From: Amycolatopsis vancoresmycina | GTDB lineage: Bacteria; Actinomycetota; Actinomycetes; Mycobacteriales; Pseudonocardiaceae | Length of the DNA stretch: 64,000 nt | Direction: 5' to 3' | NCBI RefSeq assembly: GCF_000716785.1 | Contig: NZ_JNYY01000021.1 | Coordinates: 45,311 to 109,310 of the forward strand | Made by a program: the position numbers and the translations under genes | Shown here: positions 42,379 to 50,489 of the stretch, piece after piece | Layout: every line of letters begins with the position of its first letter | Position numbering within the stretch: the stretch's first letter is position 1 | Notes under the pieces: model-generated | The model's input: the letters and a program-made list of their open reading frames with translations, nothing else | Databases searched by the model: none | What the model was told of the DNA's origin: nothing

Positions 42379-43162
42379 CGGGCGCCTCCTCGGCGGGGTC
42401 GCCGAGGTACGCCTCGGTCACGCGGGGATCGGCCTGGATCTCCGCCGGGGTGCCGGCCGCGATCACCTCGCCGAAGTTCAGCACCACCACCCGGTCGCAG
42501 ACCTCCATCACCAGGTCCATGTGGTGCTCGACGAGCACCACCGCCATCTGCCGGCGCAGCGAGAGGATCAACGTCGAGAGCTCGTGGAGCTCGGCGGCCG
42601 AGAGCCCGCTCGCCGGTTCGTCGAGCAGCAGCAGGTCCGGTTCGGCCACCAGCGCCCTGGCGAGTGCGACGCGTTTGCGCACGCCGTAGGGCAGGACGCC
42701 GGGCAAGCGGCCGGCGAGGTCGGCGATGCCGAGCTCGCCGAGGACCGCGCGGGCCCGTTCGGCGAGGCCGGCTTCGTCGCGGGCAGCGCGGCCGGCGCCG
42801 GCGAGGGCCGGGAGCACGCCGGTCCGGGCGTGGCGGCTCGCGCCCGCCAGCACGTTCTCCAGCACGGTCAGCCCCGGGAACAGGCCGAGGCCCTGGAGCG
42901 TCCGGACGATCCCGAGCCGGGCGAGGTGCTCCGGCCGGTGCCGGACGAGTGGCTGCCCGCGCCAGAGCACGCGCCCCGCCTGCGGCCGGACGAAGCCGCA
43001 GATGACGTTGAACAGCGTCGTCTTGCCCGCGCCGTTGGGCCCGATGACCCCGACGACGGTGCCCGCGCCGACGCTCAGCCGGACGTCGTGCAGGGCGGTG
43101 AGACCGCCGAAGCGCACGGTCAGGCCGTCGGCCACGAGGAGGTCCTCGCCGGGAAGCGTCAT
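42371..43162 (-). CDS. livG: Branched-chain amino acid-type ABC ATPase LivG
   Basis: A 263-residue ATPase with Walker A VIGPNGAGKTTLFNVICG, signature-like LPYGVRKRVALARAL, Walker B LLLLDEPASGLSAAE and VVLVEHHMDLVMEVCD. It is somewhat divergent in the signature: YG replaces the usual SGGQ start. The ATG at 43162 has GAGAGG 8 nt upstream; an ATG at 43180 is an alternative start. It is the first gene of the livGFHMK operon. Confidence 0.94.
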   Translation of the reverse strand: MTLPGEDLLVADGLTVRFGGLTALHDVRLSVGAGTVVGVIGPNGAGKTTLFNVICGFVRPQAGRVLWRGQPLVRHRPEHLARLGIVRTLQGLGLFPGLTVLENVLAGASRHARTGVLPALAGAGRAARDEAGLAERARAVLGELGIADLAGRLPGVLPYGVRKRVALARALVAEPDLLLLDEPASGLSAAELHELSTLILSLRRQMAVVLVEHHMDLVMEVCDRVVVLNFGEVIAAGTPAEIQADPRVTEAYLGDPAEEAPGA

Positions 43163-43186
43163 CGTCGACCCTCTCACCATGTGGAC

Positions 43187-43210
43187 ACCGACGTACCGCG
43201 CGGTCGGTAT
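43187..43210. promoter_or_regulatory. TetR-type operator before the liv operon
   Basis: ACCGAC (43187-43192) and GTCGGT (43203-43208) flank a 10-bp palindrome ACCGCGCGGT (43195-43204). The layout resembles operators of acyl-CoA-sensing actinobacterial TetR proteins. It lies 25 nt upstream of livG. The TetR gene at 37668, at the far end of the cluster, is the nearest candidate regulator. Confidence 0.5.
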
Positions 43211-43334
43211 GAAGAGACTGGGGTGCGACGGCGGTCGTGTCAAGGTGCGAAGCGCCGAAACCGGACTCGCCACCGGCGGTCCGAAAATTTCACGATGGCC
43301 GGCTACCGGGAAAACTTCCCGGTGGCACAACGAA

Positions 43335-43368
43335 AAGGGCGGGTGCGCGAACTCGCGCACCCGCCCTT
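43335..43368. terminator. Intrinsic terminator
   Basis: AAGGGCGGGTGCGCG and CGCGCACCCGCCCTT form a perfect 15-bp stem with a 4-nt loop, 17 nt beyond the stop of the binding-protein gene (43385). On the minus strand it ends transcription of that gene before the liv promoter; T-rich flanks (cgaaaa on plus) give a short U-run. Confidence 0.85.
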
Positions 43369-43384
43369 CGCGGCCCGTCCCGGC

Positions 43385-44362
43385 TCAGCCGGTGCCGGCC
43401 TGCGGGGCGATCATCGAGGAGGCGTCGATCTTCGTCTGCACCACGCCCAGCTGCTGCAGCAGGTCCGGGACCCGCTGGATGCGGCGGGCGTCCAGAGTGG
43501 ACCCGAAGGCCGGCATCACCATCAGGCTGGCGATGTCCTGGTCGACCTTGGCGTTGCGGACGACGAGCGGCTCGATCCGGGACCGGTCCACCGCGGCGCG
43601 CGTGGCGTTGACCATCGCGCGCTGGAACGCCTGCACCGTCTTCGGGTGATCCTGGACCCACTTGGCAGTGGCGCCGTAGCCGGTGAGGGGGAACGCCTGG
43701 GTGCTGCCGCTGGCCGCGTCGACCACCGGGTACGCGCCGGCGGTCTTGGCGGCCTGGGTGAGGAACGGTTCGGGCTGGTAGGCCGCGTCGACCCGGCCCT
43801 GGGCCAGCGCGGCACCCATCTCCGGCAGCGGCATCGGGACCCACTGCACCTTGCTCGCGTCGATGCCGTGGTCGTGCATCACCGACCGGGTCAGCACGTC
43901 CGAAGCCGCGTTCTTCGAGCTGATGGCGATGCGCTTGCCGACGAGGTCGTTCACGGTCTTGACCGGCGAGTTCGGCACGGTGACGACCTCGTTGCTGCGC
44001 GGGCTCGCCGACGTGCCGTCGGCCACCAGCTTGATGTCCGCGGTTCCGCTGTTCTTGGCCAGGAAGAACAGCGGGTAGGTGGACAGCGCGAGGTCGTCCT
44101 GGCCGCTCACCATGCGCTGCAGCGTTTCCTGGCCGCTGGCGCCGACGTCGGTCTGCACCTCGAGGCCCTCGGCCTTGAAGTACCCGCCCTCCTGCGCCAG
44201 CCACAGGGTGGCGAGGTCGACGGTGGTGAGGATCGCGACCCGGATCGACGGCTTTTCGACGGCACCGGCGGCGGTGGAGCCCTTGAGCTGGCTGCACCCG
44301 GTCACCAGGACGGCGATCAGGGCGAGCACGGCGAGCCGGCGCGTCGAGGGGCGTTGGGGCAT
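43385..44362 (-). CDS. NMT1/SsuA-type ABC substrate-binding lipoprotein (orphan)
   Basis: A 325-residue lipoprotein with lipobox VLVTGCSQ (Cys23). The periplasmic-binding type II domain shows VDLATLWLAQEGGYFKAEGLEVQTDVG, GKRIAISSKNAASDVLTRSVM and GRVDAAYQPEPFLTQAAKTAG, as in binding proteins for nitrate, sulfonates, taurine or thiamine precursors. GAGGAG precedes the ATG. No permease or ATPase of the SsuBC type is adjacent, so it either uses a remote transporter or is a remnant. The neighbouring liv operon has its own LivK. Confidence 0.88.
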   Translation of the reverse strand: MPQRPSTRRLAVLALIAVLVTGCSQLKGSTAAGAVEKPSIRVAILTTVDLATLWLAQEGGYFKAEGLEVQTDVGASGQETLQRMVSGQDDLALSTYPLFFLAKNSGTADIKLVADGTSASPRSNEVVTVPNSPVKTVNDLVGKRIAISSKNAASDVLTRSVMHDHGIDASKVQWVPMPLPEMGAALAQGRVDAAYQPEPFLTQAAKTAGAYPVVDAASGSTQAFPLTGYGATAKWVQDHPKTVQAFQRAMVNATRAAVDRSRIEPLVVRNAKVDQDIASLMVMPAFGSTLDARRIQRVPDLLQQLGVVQTKIDASSMIAPQAGTG

Positions 44363-44985
44363 GCCACTCCTCGGGGATGATTCTGCGGATCACGGAATAC
44401 GGCTCGTTCGGCCGGGATCAGCCGGACTGTAGATGACGATTTCCCGGGCCGCAATTGCGTTGCCGAGAAATATGTCACGTCACGTTCACGCGAAAGAGTG
44501 ACAAGAGGGCGATCGGGTTACCTACTGACAGCGTCAGTCCGCCCGAGGGGAACAAACCCACGTTGAGCAGGAAGGTTTCGTGATCTCGCCACCGCAGGTG
44601 ACACCCGTCGCAGCCAGGCTCGACGGGTACGAGGACACCGAAAAGCGGCGGAAAACAGGGTCTCGACCACCGGCACGAGAAAGTCCACACAACCTCGACG
44701 ATCCGATAGGTTTCCGAAGAAATCGAGCGGAATTCCGATTCTTGGACAATTCATGGACACTTGCCGGAATTGATCGAGAATGGGGAACCGAACCCTGCGG
44801 CCGGACACCTTCCGGCGACGGACGCCCTGCTCGCGGCGGGTTGTCCGACAGGTCCGGACGGGTCAATCCGGCAGCGGCCGATCGGACCAGCCGGCGTGCT
44901 TCGGGGGCCGGGACGCGATTTTCGCGGCCGCCGCCGGGTCGTCGGCGAATTCGGCGCGGAACACCCCCCGCCAGCGCACCGGAAA
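44363..44985. other. 623-bp gap with relatively AT-rich stretch, no convincing gene
   Basis: This gap lies upstream of the binding-protein gene and downstream of the MFS gene. Bases 44400-44780 are clearly less GC-rich than the surroundings. It contains the palindrome ACTGACagcGTCAGT (44523-44537 region). A 137-codon open frame on the plus strand (44580-44993) starts at a GTG with AGGAAGG upstream, but its codon use lacks the third-position GC bias of real genes here. It may be a decayed gene or transferred DNA. Confidence 0.4.
44426..44454 (-). promoter_or_regulatory. Candidate promoter of the orphan binding-protein gene
   Basis: On the minus strand TTGCGG (44454-44449) and TACAGT (44431-44426) are 17 nt apart, placing the transcript start near 44419 and giving a leader of about 57 nt before the ATG at 44362. 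Confidence 0.45.
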
Positions 44986-46254
44986 TCAGTTAGCAGGCGG
45001 CACGAAGCGGCGCAGGCCGGGAGTGGCCGCACCGACCGCCATGACCGCCACGAGGCACAGCACCCCGCCGCTGACCAGCGCGAACGTCCCGGAGGTCGCG
45101 CCGGCGACGAGCCCGCCGCGCAGGTTGCCGACGTCCGGACCGGCCTGGCCGACGATCTGCTCGGCCGCGGCGACCCGGCCCAGCAGCGCGTCCGGGGTGG
45201 CCAGCTGGACGAGCGCACCGCGCGAGACCACCGAGACCGTGTCGGCGGCGCCCGCGACGACGAGGCAGGCCAGTGCGGGCCACGCGCCGGGCGCCAGGCC
45301 GAACCCGGCGAGCGCGACGCCCCAGGCGGCCGCCCCCGCGAGCATCACCCGGCCCGGCCGCGCCCGCCGCGTGAAGGTGCCGGAGAGCACCGACGCCGCG
45401 ACCCCGCCGGCCGCGACGGCGGAGAGGAACAGGCCGAGGGTGCGCGGGTCGCCGCCGAAGCGTTCGGCGTTGACCAGCGGGAAGAGGCTGATCGGCATGG
45501 ACAGGACGGTGGCGGCCAGGTCGGTGAGCAGCGCACCCCGCACGACGGGCGTCCGCACGAGGAAGGCGAGGCCGTCGAGCACCCCGCCCACGCCGGGCCG
45601 CGCTGGTTCGCCGCCGGGCCGCATCTCGGGCAGCCCGAAGAGGCCGTAGAAGGCCATGCCGAAGGTGAGCGCGTCGACGACGTAGCAGCCGCCGACGCCG
45701 AAGAGCCCGAGGAAGAGCCCGCCGAGCGCCGGGCCGAGCAGCATCGCGCCCTGGAAGGCGATCCGGTTCAGCGCGAGCCCGGCGGCCAGTTGTTCCGGCG
45801 GCAGCAGCCGCGGGACGAAGGTGCGCGCCGCCGGGCCGCCGAGTGCGACGAAACAGGACTGCCCGGCCACCAGCCCCAGCACGACGACCACCGGCACGCG
45901 GTCGGCAAACCCCTGCACGGCGAGCAAGACCGAGCAGCCGGCCTGCCCGGCGGTGGCGACGAGCGCCACCTTCCGCCGGTCGGCGCGGTCGACGAGCGAG
46001 CCGGCGAACAACCCGAACACGACGAGCGGAAGCGCCTGCGCCAGCCCGACGGCCCCGGTCCACACGGTGCTCCGGGTCTGGTCCCAGACCTGGAACATCA
46101 CGGCGACGAGGGTCATCTGGGACCCGAAGCCGGAGAAGGCGCGGCCCACCCAGAGCCGCCGGAACGCCGGAGAGGTGCGAAGGGGAACGAGGTCGACGAG
46201 GGCGCGGGTCAGCACGGCCGGATCACGCACCCGATCGTAACAGTGCTTATGCAT
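44986..46254 (-). CDS. EntS-type MFS transporter
   Basis: A 422-residue transporter with about 12 helices. LRTSPAFRRLWVGRAFSGFGSQMTLVAVMFQVWDQT starts the first helix pair, followed by FAGSLVDRADRRKVALVATAGQAG (motif A) and FVPRLLPPEQLAAGLALNRIAFQGAMLLGPALGG, the pattern of the enterobactin exporter/MFS_3 group. The start is uncertain: ATG 46254 is used here, but a GTG at 46230 directly follows a TACGAT -10 element and could be a leaderless start. A siderophore or secondary metabolite is a possible substrate; no biosynthesis genes are adjacent. Confidence 0.85.
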   Translation of the reverse strand: MHKHCYDRVRDPAVLTRALVDLVPLRTSPAFRRLWVGRAFSGFGSQMTLVAVMFQVWDQTRSTVWTGAVGLAQALPLVVFGLFAGSLVDRADRRKVALVATAGQAGCSVLLAVQGFADRVPVVVVLGLVAGQSCFVALGGPAARTFVPRLLPPEQLAAGLALNRIAFQGAMLLGPALGGLFLGLFGVGGCYVVDALTFGMAFYGLFGLPEMRPGGEPARPGVGGVLDGLAFLVRTPVVRGALLTDLAATVLSMPISLFPLVNAERFGGDPRTLGLFLSAVAAGGVAASVLSGTFTRRARPGRVMLAGAAAWGVALAGFGLAPGAWPALACLVVAGAADTVSVVSRGALVQLATPDALLGRVAAAEQIVGQAGPDVGNLRGGLVAGATSGTFALVSGGVLCLVAVMAVGAATPGLRRFVPPAN

Positions 46255-46316
46255 CTTCGGCGCGGGTTCGCCCGGCCCGGTCTCGCGGCGATGGAACCCC
46301 CGGGACAGCGCCCGAA

Positions 46317-46357
46317 CCGGGACGAGCACGCACCCCGCGCCGGCGTGCTCGTCCCGG
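46317..46357. terminator. Intrinsic terminator downstream of the thioesterase-like gene
   Basis: CCGGGACGAGCACGC and GCGTGCTCGTCCCGG form a perfect 15-bp stem with an 11-nt loop. It lies 16 nt after the stop at 46373 on the minus strand and insulates the MFS gene from the thioesterase-like gene. Confidence 0.8.
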
Positions 46358-46372
46358 CGGACCCGCGCCGCG

Positions 46373-46987
46373 CTACGCCTCCGTCAGCCTCGGCGGCGGC
46401 CCGGCCAGCGCCGAAATCAGGTAACCCGCCCGCAGCACCGCGTCGCGCAGCAGCGCCGTGCTGTCCTGGGCGCGGGCCGGGGTGAGCACGAACCCCGCGC
46501 TGGTGTGCTCGCCCCAGCCCGTCATCACCTGCGGCTCGCCGAACCCGCGGATCGGGCACGGCAGCGGTGGCGCCACCGGCACGTGGCCGTCGCTGACCAG
46601 CAGGCTGACGTCGGCCGGCTCCGCCTGGTCCGGCACCGCGTGCGCGGCTCGGTCCGGCGGGGCCTGGTGCGCCACGACGAGTGCCCGCGGGACCCCCAGT
46701 CCCGCGGCCACCCGCCGCTGGGCCAGCCGGTAGGCGACGAGCGCGCCGAGCCCCGCGCCGAACAGCACGTGCGGGCGGGCCAGTGCCCCGGCCAGTTCCG
46801 CGGCCAGTGACTCCACCAGCAGCCACATGTCCCGGTACGGGTGCTCCTCCCGGCGGCCGCCCCGGCCGGGCAGCTCGACGACGTGCACCGCGATCCGGGG
46901 ATCGCGCCAGGCCCGGTAGCGGCCCGCCGCTTCGCCGCCCTCCGGGAAACACACGAACAACAGGCGCTCCGCGTCGTCTCGGTCCAC
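46373..46987 (-). CDS. Type II thioesterase homologue lacking the catalytic Ser
   Basis: A 204-residue protein of the TEII/GrsT family, which normally removes misloaded groups from PKS/NRPS carrier proteins. The fold is clear from LLFVCFPEGGEAAGRYRAW and LFGAGLGALVAYRLAQRR. The nucleophile elbow that should read GHSxG is GAGLG here (residues 77-81): Gly79 replaces the Ser and Ala78 the His. The oxyanion-hole segment PHAGG is PEGGE. Hydrolysis by the usual mechanism is therefore not expected. It is divergent from the AfsR-like gene with 85 bp between. It may be a pseudoenzyme or a decaying remnant; no PKS or NRPS gene is in the window. Confidence 0.8.
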   Translation of the reverse strand: MDRDDAERLLFVCFPEGGEAAGRYRAWRDPRIAVHVVELPGRGGRREEHPYRDMWLLVESLAAELAGALARPHVLFGAGLGALVAYRLAQRRVAAGLGVPRALVVAHQAPPDRAAHAVPDQAEPADVSLLVSDGHVPVAPPLPCPIRGFGEPQVMTGWGEHTSAGFVLTPARAQDSTALLRDAVLRAGYLISALAGPPPRLTEA

Positions 46988-47072
46988 CCCGTGGCCTCCC
47001 TTCCCAGCTGTCCACGGCTAGGGTCGATCACGGCACTTCCGTTCCGCTTCGGTCCGCCTTCCGGGGGTATAT

Positions 47073-50000
47073 GTGCGCTACCGCCTGCTCGGGCCGATCA
47101 CCGTTCCCGGCGAAAGCGGCCCGGTCCCGCCCGGCGGCCGGAAGCAGACGTCCGTGCTGGCCGCGCTGCTGCTCACCCCGAACCGGGTCGTCACCGAAGA
47201 CCGCCTCATCGACCTGACCTGGGGCGCGGACGCGCCGCCGAGCGTGCGCGGGCGGCTCCAGGTGCACATCTCGGAACTGCGGAAGCTGCTCGGCCGGGAC
47301 GTGATCGTGCGCCGCGCGTCCGGCTACCTGATCGAGGTCGCCCCCGGCGAGCGCGACCTCGACGTGTTCGAGGACGAGGTCGCGAAGGCCAGGGCGACGT
47401 CCGGGCCGGACGCCGTCGCGCACCTGCGGGCCGCGCTGGCGCTATGGGAGGGCACCCCGCTCGGCGGGGTGAGCGACGAGCTGGCCGCGCACGAAGGCCC
47501 GGCGCTGGCCGAACGCCGGCTCGTCGTGCTGGAGGAGCTGTACGAGCAGGAGCTCGGGTCGGGGCGGCACGCCGAGGTCGTCGGGGAACTGCGGCGGCTG
47601 GTCGACGAGCACCCGTTCCGCGAACGCCTCCGTGCCGCGCTGATGCTCGCGCTGCACCGCTGCGGCCGGACCCCGGAGGCCCTGGAGACGTATGCGCGGG
47701 CGCACGAGCTGCTGGTCGACGAGCTGGGCATCGAACCCGGCCAGGCGCTGCAGGACCTGCGGCTGCGGATCCTGCGCGGCGAAGGCGAACCGGCGCCGCC
47801 CGCCGCCCCGGTCGCGCCGCGGCCCGCCGAGCTGCCGCTGGACGTCCGCGGGTTCGCCGGCCGCGCGCCGGAGCTGGCCGCGCTCGACGAACCCGGTGAC
47901 GTCTGGGTGATCACCGGCACCGCGGGCGTCGGCAAGACCGCGCTGGCCGTGCACTGGGCCCACACCGCGCGGACGCGCTACCCCGACGGCCAGCTGTACG
48001 TGAACCTGCGCGGCTTCGACGCCGACGACGAGCCGCTCACCCCCGCCGCCGCGCTCGCGCAGCTGCTGCGCACCCTCGGCGTCGACCTGCGGGACGTGCC
48101 GCCGGGGGTCGACGACCAGAGCAAGCTCTACCGGTCGCTGCTGGCCGACCGGCAGGCGCTGGTCGTGCTGGACAACGCCCGCGACACCGCGCAGGTGCTG
48201 CCGCTGCTGCCGTCGTCGGGCCGGGTGCTGGTGACCAGCAGGCACCGGCTCGACGAGCTCGTCGCCCGCGTCGGCGCGCGGTCGCTGGGGCTGGCGCAGC
48301 TGCGCGAGGAGGACTCCCGGGCGCTGCTGACCGCCCTGCTCGGCGACCGGACGGCCGCCGAACCGGAGGCGGCCGCCGAGCTGGCCCGCCTCTGCGGCCA
48401 CCACCCGCTGGCCCTGCGGATCGCCGCGGCGAACACCGGCGTCGCCAGCATCGGCGAGCTGGTCGACGAGCTGCGCGGCGACCCACTGGCCCAGCTCGGC
48501 TTCGACGGGGACGGCGAAAGCGCCGTCGCCAAGGCGTTTTCGGTGTCGTACCAGGCGCTGCCGCCCGGGCTGCGGCAGGCGTTCCGGCTGCTCGCGCTGG
48601 TGCCGGGCACCGACTTCACGGCCGTCGACGCGGCGGCGCTGCTGGCCACGCCGGCCGAGGACGCGACGCGCCGGCTGCGCGGGCTGACCGCGGCGAACCT
48701 GCTCGAGGCGCACGCGCCCCGCCGCTACCGGTTCCACGACCTCGCCCGCCGCTACGCCGAGCAGTGCGTCCGCGCCGAGGAGGACGAACCGGCGCGCGAG
48801 GAGGCCTGGGCGCGGTTGTTCACCGGTTACTGCGCGGCCGCGGACGCGGCGGTGGCGCTGCTGGGCGCGCGGATCGTGGCGCTCCCCCGCGAGGACGCGC
48901 CGTCGGCGCCGAGCCCGGTCGTCTTCGCCGACGCCGCTTCGGCCGTGGCCTGGCTGGACGTCGAGGTGCCGAACCTGTCGGCGGCGCTGCGGCAGGCCGC
49001 GGCGCGCGGGCCGTACCCGGGCGCCTGGTACCTCGCCGACGCGTTGCGGCGGTTCTTCCACGACCACGGCCGCCGCGCGGAGTGGCTGGAGCTGGCCCCG
49101 ATCGTGCTGCGCGCGGCGCAGGACAAGGGCGCACAGCCCGCCGAGGCGCTGGTGCAGCTGTCGATCGGCGGCGCGTACTTCCGCGAAGGCCAGCACGAAG
49201 CAGGCATCCGGCACTCGGAGAAGGCGGTGCTGGCCAGCCGGGCGTGCGGCTGGCGGCAGTGCGAGGCGACGGCGGTCGCGAACCTCGGCGCGATGCTGGA
49301 GTGGACCGGGCGGCTGTCGGAGGCGGTGGAGCACAGCCGGCGCGCGATCCAGCTGTTCCGCGAGCTGGCCAACCGGTCGGGTGAAGCACTGGCGCTGAAC
49401 TCGCTGAGCTGCCACTACCGCCAGCTGGGCCGGCTGGAGCAGGCGGAGGACTGCCTGGTCGAGGCGATCGCGCTGGCCCGCAAGGAGGACCTGGCGTTCT
49501 GGGAGGCGGCCAACCTCGCCGACCTCGGCTCGATCCTGCTCGCCACGGGCCGGCTGGAGCAGGCCGGGGAGGTGCTGGACCAGGCGTTGCAGGCGTTCCG
49601 GGAGGTGGGGTCCAGCTTCGGCGAGGCGACGACGCTGAACGTGGTGAGCGCCCTCCGGATCGCCCACGGCGACCACGCGGCGGCGGTGGCCACCGCGGAA
49701 GCGGCCCTGGAGTGCGTCCGCCGCGACGGCGACCGCCAGGTCGAGGCGGCGGCGCTGATCGCGCTGGGCCGGGCCGAGGAGGGCCGGGGCGACCTCGGCG
49801 CGGCGGAGCGCGTCCTGCGCGAGGCGAGGGCACTGACGGCGGAGTCGGGCCTCCGCGGCCAGCTGGCGGAAGCGGCCGCAACGCTGGCCAGGGTCCTGGC
49901 GGCGGGCGGCCGGGCGACCGAGGCGGGCGAGCACGCCCGGACGGCCCTCGACGCGGCCCGCGCGGGCGGCTTCCGCGTGGTGGAAGCGGAGGCGCTGCTG

Positions 50001-50156
50001 GGCTTGGCGGCGGTCCAGGCAGCGGCGGGCCGCTCGATGCTGGCGGAGGGAACGGCCCGCGAGTCGCAGGGGCTGTACCGCGCGGTGGGCCACGTGACGG
50101 GCGAGGCGGTCGCGGCCCAGTTCCTGGCCCGCCTGAGCGGCCGAGCCACAGGCTAA
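47073..50156 (+). CDS. SARP/AfsR-like transcriptional regulator (BTAD-NB-ARC-TPR)
   Basis: A 1027-residue regulator. Residues 1-90 form an OmpR-type winged helix (LAALLLTPNRVVTEDRLIDLTWG, VQHIS-like VHISELRKLLG). Residues 95-240 are the bacterial transcriptional activator domain (AHEGPALAERRLVVLEEL, HPFRERLRAALMLALHRCGR). The STAND NTPase has Walker A GTAGVGKT (282-289) and RALVVLDNARD. Winged-helix and TPR repeats run from about 640 to the end. AfsR-type proteins activate secondary metabolism or development, often after phosphorylation. The GTG at 47073 has GGGGG about 6 nt upstream. The 3' end is partly duplicated just downstream (50172-50220). Confidence 0.93.
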   Translation: MRYRLLGPITVPGESGPVPPGGRKQTSVLAALLLTPNRVVTEDRLIDLTWGADAPPSVRGRLQVHISELRKLLGRDVIVRRASGYLIEVAPGERDLDVFEDEVAKARATSGPDAVAHLRAALALWEGTPLGGVSDELAAHEGPALAERRLVVLEELYEQELGSGRHAEVVGELRRLVDEHPFRERLRAALMLALHRCGRTPEALETYARAHELLVDELGIEPGQALQDLRLRILRGEGEPAPPAAPVAPRPAELPLDVRGFAGRAPELAALDEPGDVWVITGTAGVGKTALAVHWAHTARTRYPDGQLYVNLRGFDADDEPLTPAAALAQLLRTLGVDLRDVPPGVDDQSKLYRSLLADRQALVVLDNARDTAQVLPLLPSSGRVLVTSRHRLDELVARVGARSLGLAQLREEDSRALLTALLGDRTAAEPEAAAELARLCGHHPLALRIAAANTGVASIGELVDELRGDPLAQLGFDGDGESAVAKAFSVSYQALPPGLRQAFRLLALVPGTDFTAVDAAALLATPAEDATRRLRGLTAANLLEAHAPRRYRFHDLARRYAEQCVRAEEDEPAREEAWARLFTGYCAAADAAVALLGARIVALPREDAPSAPSPVVFADAASAVAWLDVEVPNLSAALRQAAARGPYPGAWYLADALRRFFHDHGRRAEWLELAPIVLRAAQDKGAQPAEALVQLSIGGAYFREGQHEAGIRHSEKAVLASRACGWRQCEATAVANLGAMLEWTGRLSEAVEHSRRAIQLFRELANRSGEALALNSLSCHYRQLGRLEQAEDCLVEAIALARKEDLAFWEAANLADLGSILLATGRLEQAGEVLDQALQAFREVGSSFGEATTLNVVSALRIAHGDHAAAVATAEAALECVRRDGDRQVEAAALIALGRAEEGRGDLGAAERVLREARALTAESGLRGQLAEAAATLARVLAAGGRATEAGEHARTALDAARAGGFRVVEAEALLGLAAVQAAAGRSMLAEGTARESQGLYRAVGHVTGEAVAAQFLARLSGRATG

Positions 50157-50220
50157 CCGCGCCCCAGGCCGACCGCGGCGCAGTTCCTGGCCCGCCTGAG
50201 CGGCCAAGCCCCAGGCCGAC
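50110..50220 (+). repeat. Duplicated 3' end of the AfsR-like gene
   Basis: About 49 bp covering the last codons and stop of the regulator gene (50110-50158, containing GCCCAGTTCCTGGCCCGCCT) recur at 50172-50220 with a few substitutions, 62 bp downstream. Shorter echoes of CCCCAGGCCGACC continue to about 50250. The stop codon is changed in the second copy. It looks like a recent local tandem duplication outside the coding region. Confidence 0.7.
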
Positions 50221-50315
50221 CGAGCCCCAGCCCGACCCGCGCCCCAGGCTGAGCGACGCCTCCGGCCCCCGGTATCCAGCTTACCGGCGACGACCGACAG
50301 TTCCGGCCGATCCGC

Positions 50316-50375
50316 CCCGGTGGTCGTGAGTGGTAAGGCGAGTTCTAACTCGCCTTACCACTCACGACCACCGGG
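50316..50375. repeat. Dispersed palindrome, copy 3 of 3 (perfect)
   Basis: Two perfect 29-bp arms around a central CT. The left arm begins CCCGGTGGTCGTGAGTGGTA and continues AGGCGAGTT. This is the most complete copy; copies 1 and 2 are at 11618 and 29813. It lies 160 nt beyond the AfsR-like stop and 115 nt before the GntR start, both on the plus strand, a terminator position. Confidence 0.9.
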
Positions 50376-50454
50376 CTGGGGCAAGCCGGGGAAAAGCGGC
50401 TTTGCCGCGGCTTTGCCCCGCCGCTCCCCGACCTGGTCTCAGCCGCGGCGGGTG

Positions 50455-50483
50455 TTACCTCCGTGGGCGCCGCGCGACATACT
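50455..50483 (+). promoter_or_regulatory. Candidate leaderless promoter of the GntR gene
   Basis: TTACCT (50455-50460) and CATACT (50478-50483) are 17 nt apart. The ATG at 50490 is 7 nt beyond the -10 hexamer, so transcription probably starts at the start codon; no ribosome site is visible. The CATACTG segment matches the half-site of the PTS operators at 55102-55121, which could allow autoregulation. Confidence 0.5.
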
Positions 50484-50489
50484 GAAGTC

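Noticed and set aside
44580..44993. 137-codon frame with GTG start and a ribosome-site-like AGGAAGG
   Set aside because: Codon use lacks third-position GC bias and no family is recognisable; kept only as a note in the gap entry.
46373..50156. Secondary-metabolite gene cluster
   Set aside because: A thioesterase-like gene and an AfsR-like regulator are present, but no PKS, NRPS or tailoring genes lie nearby.
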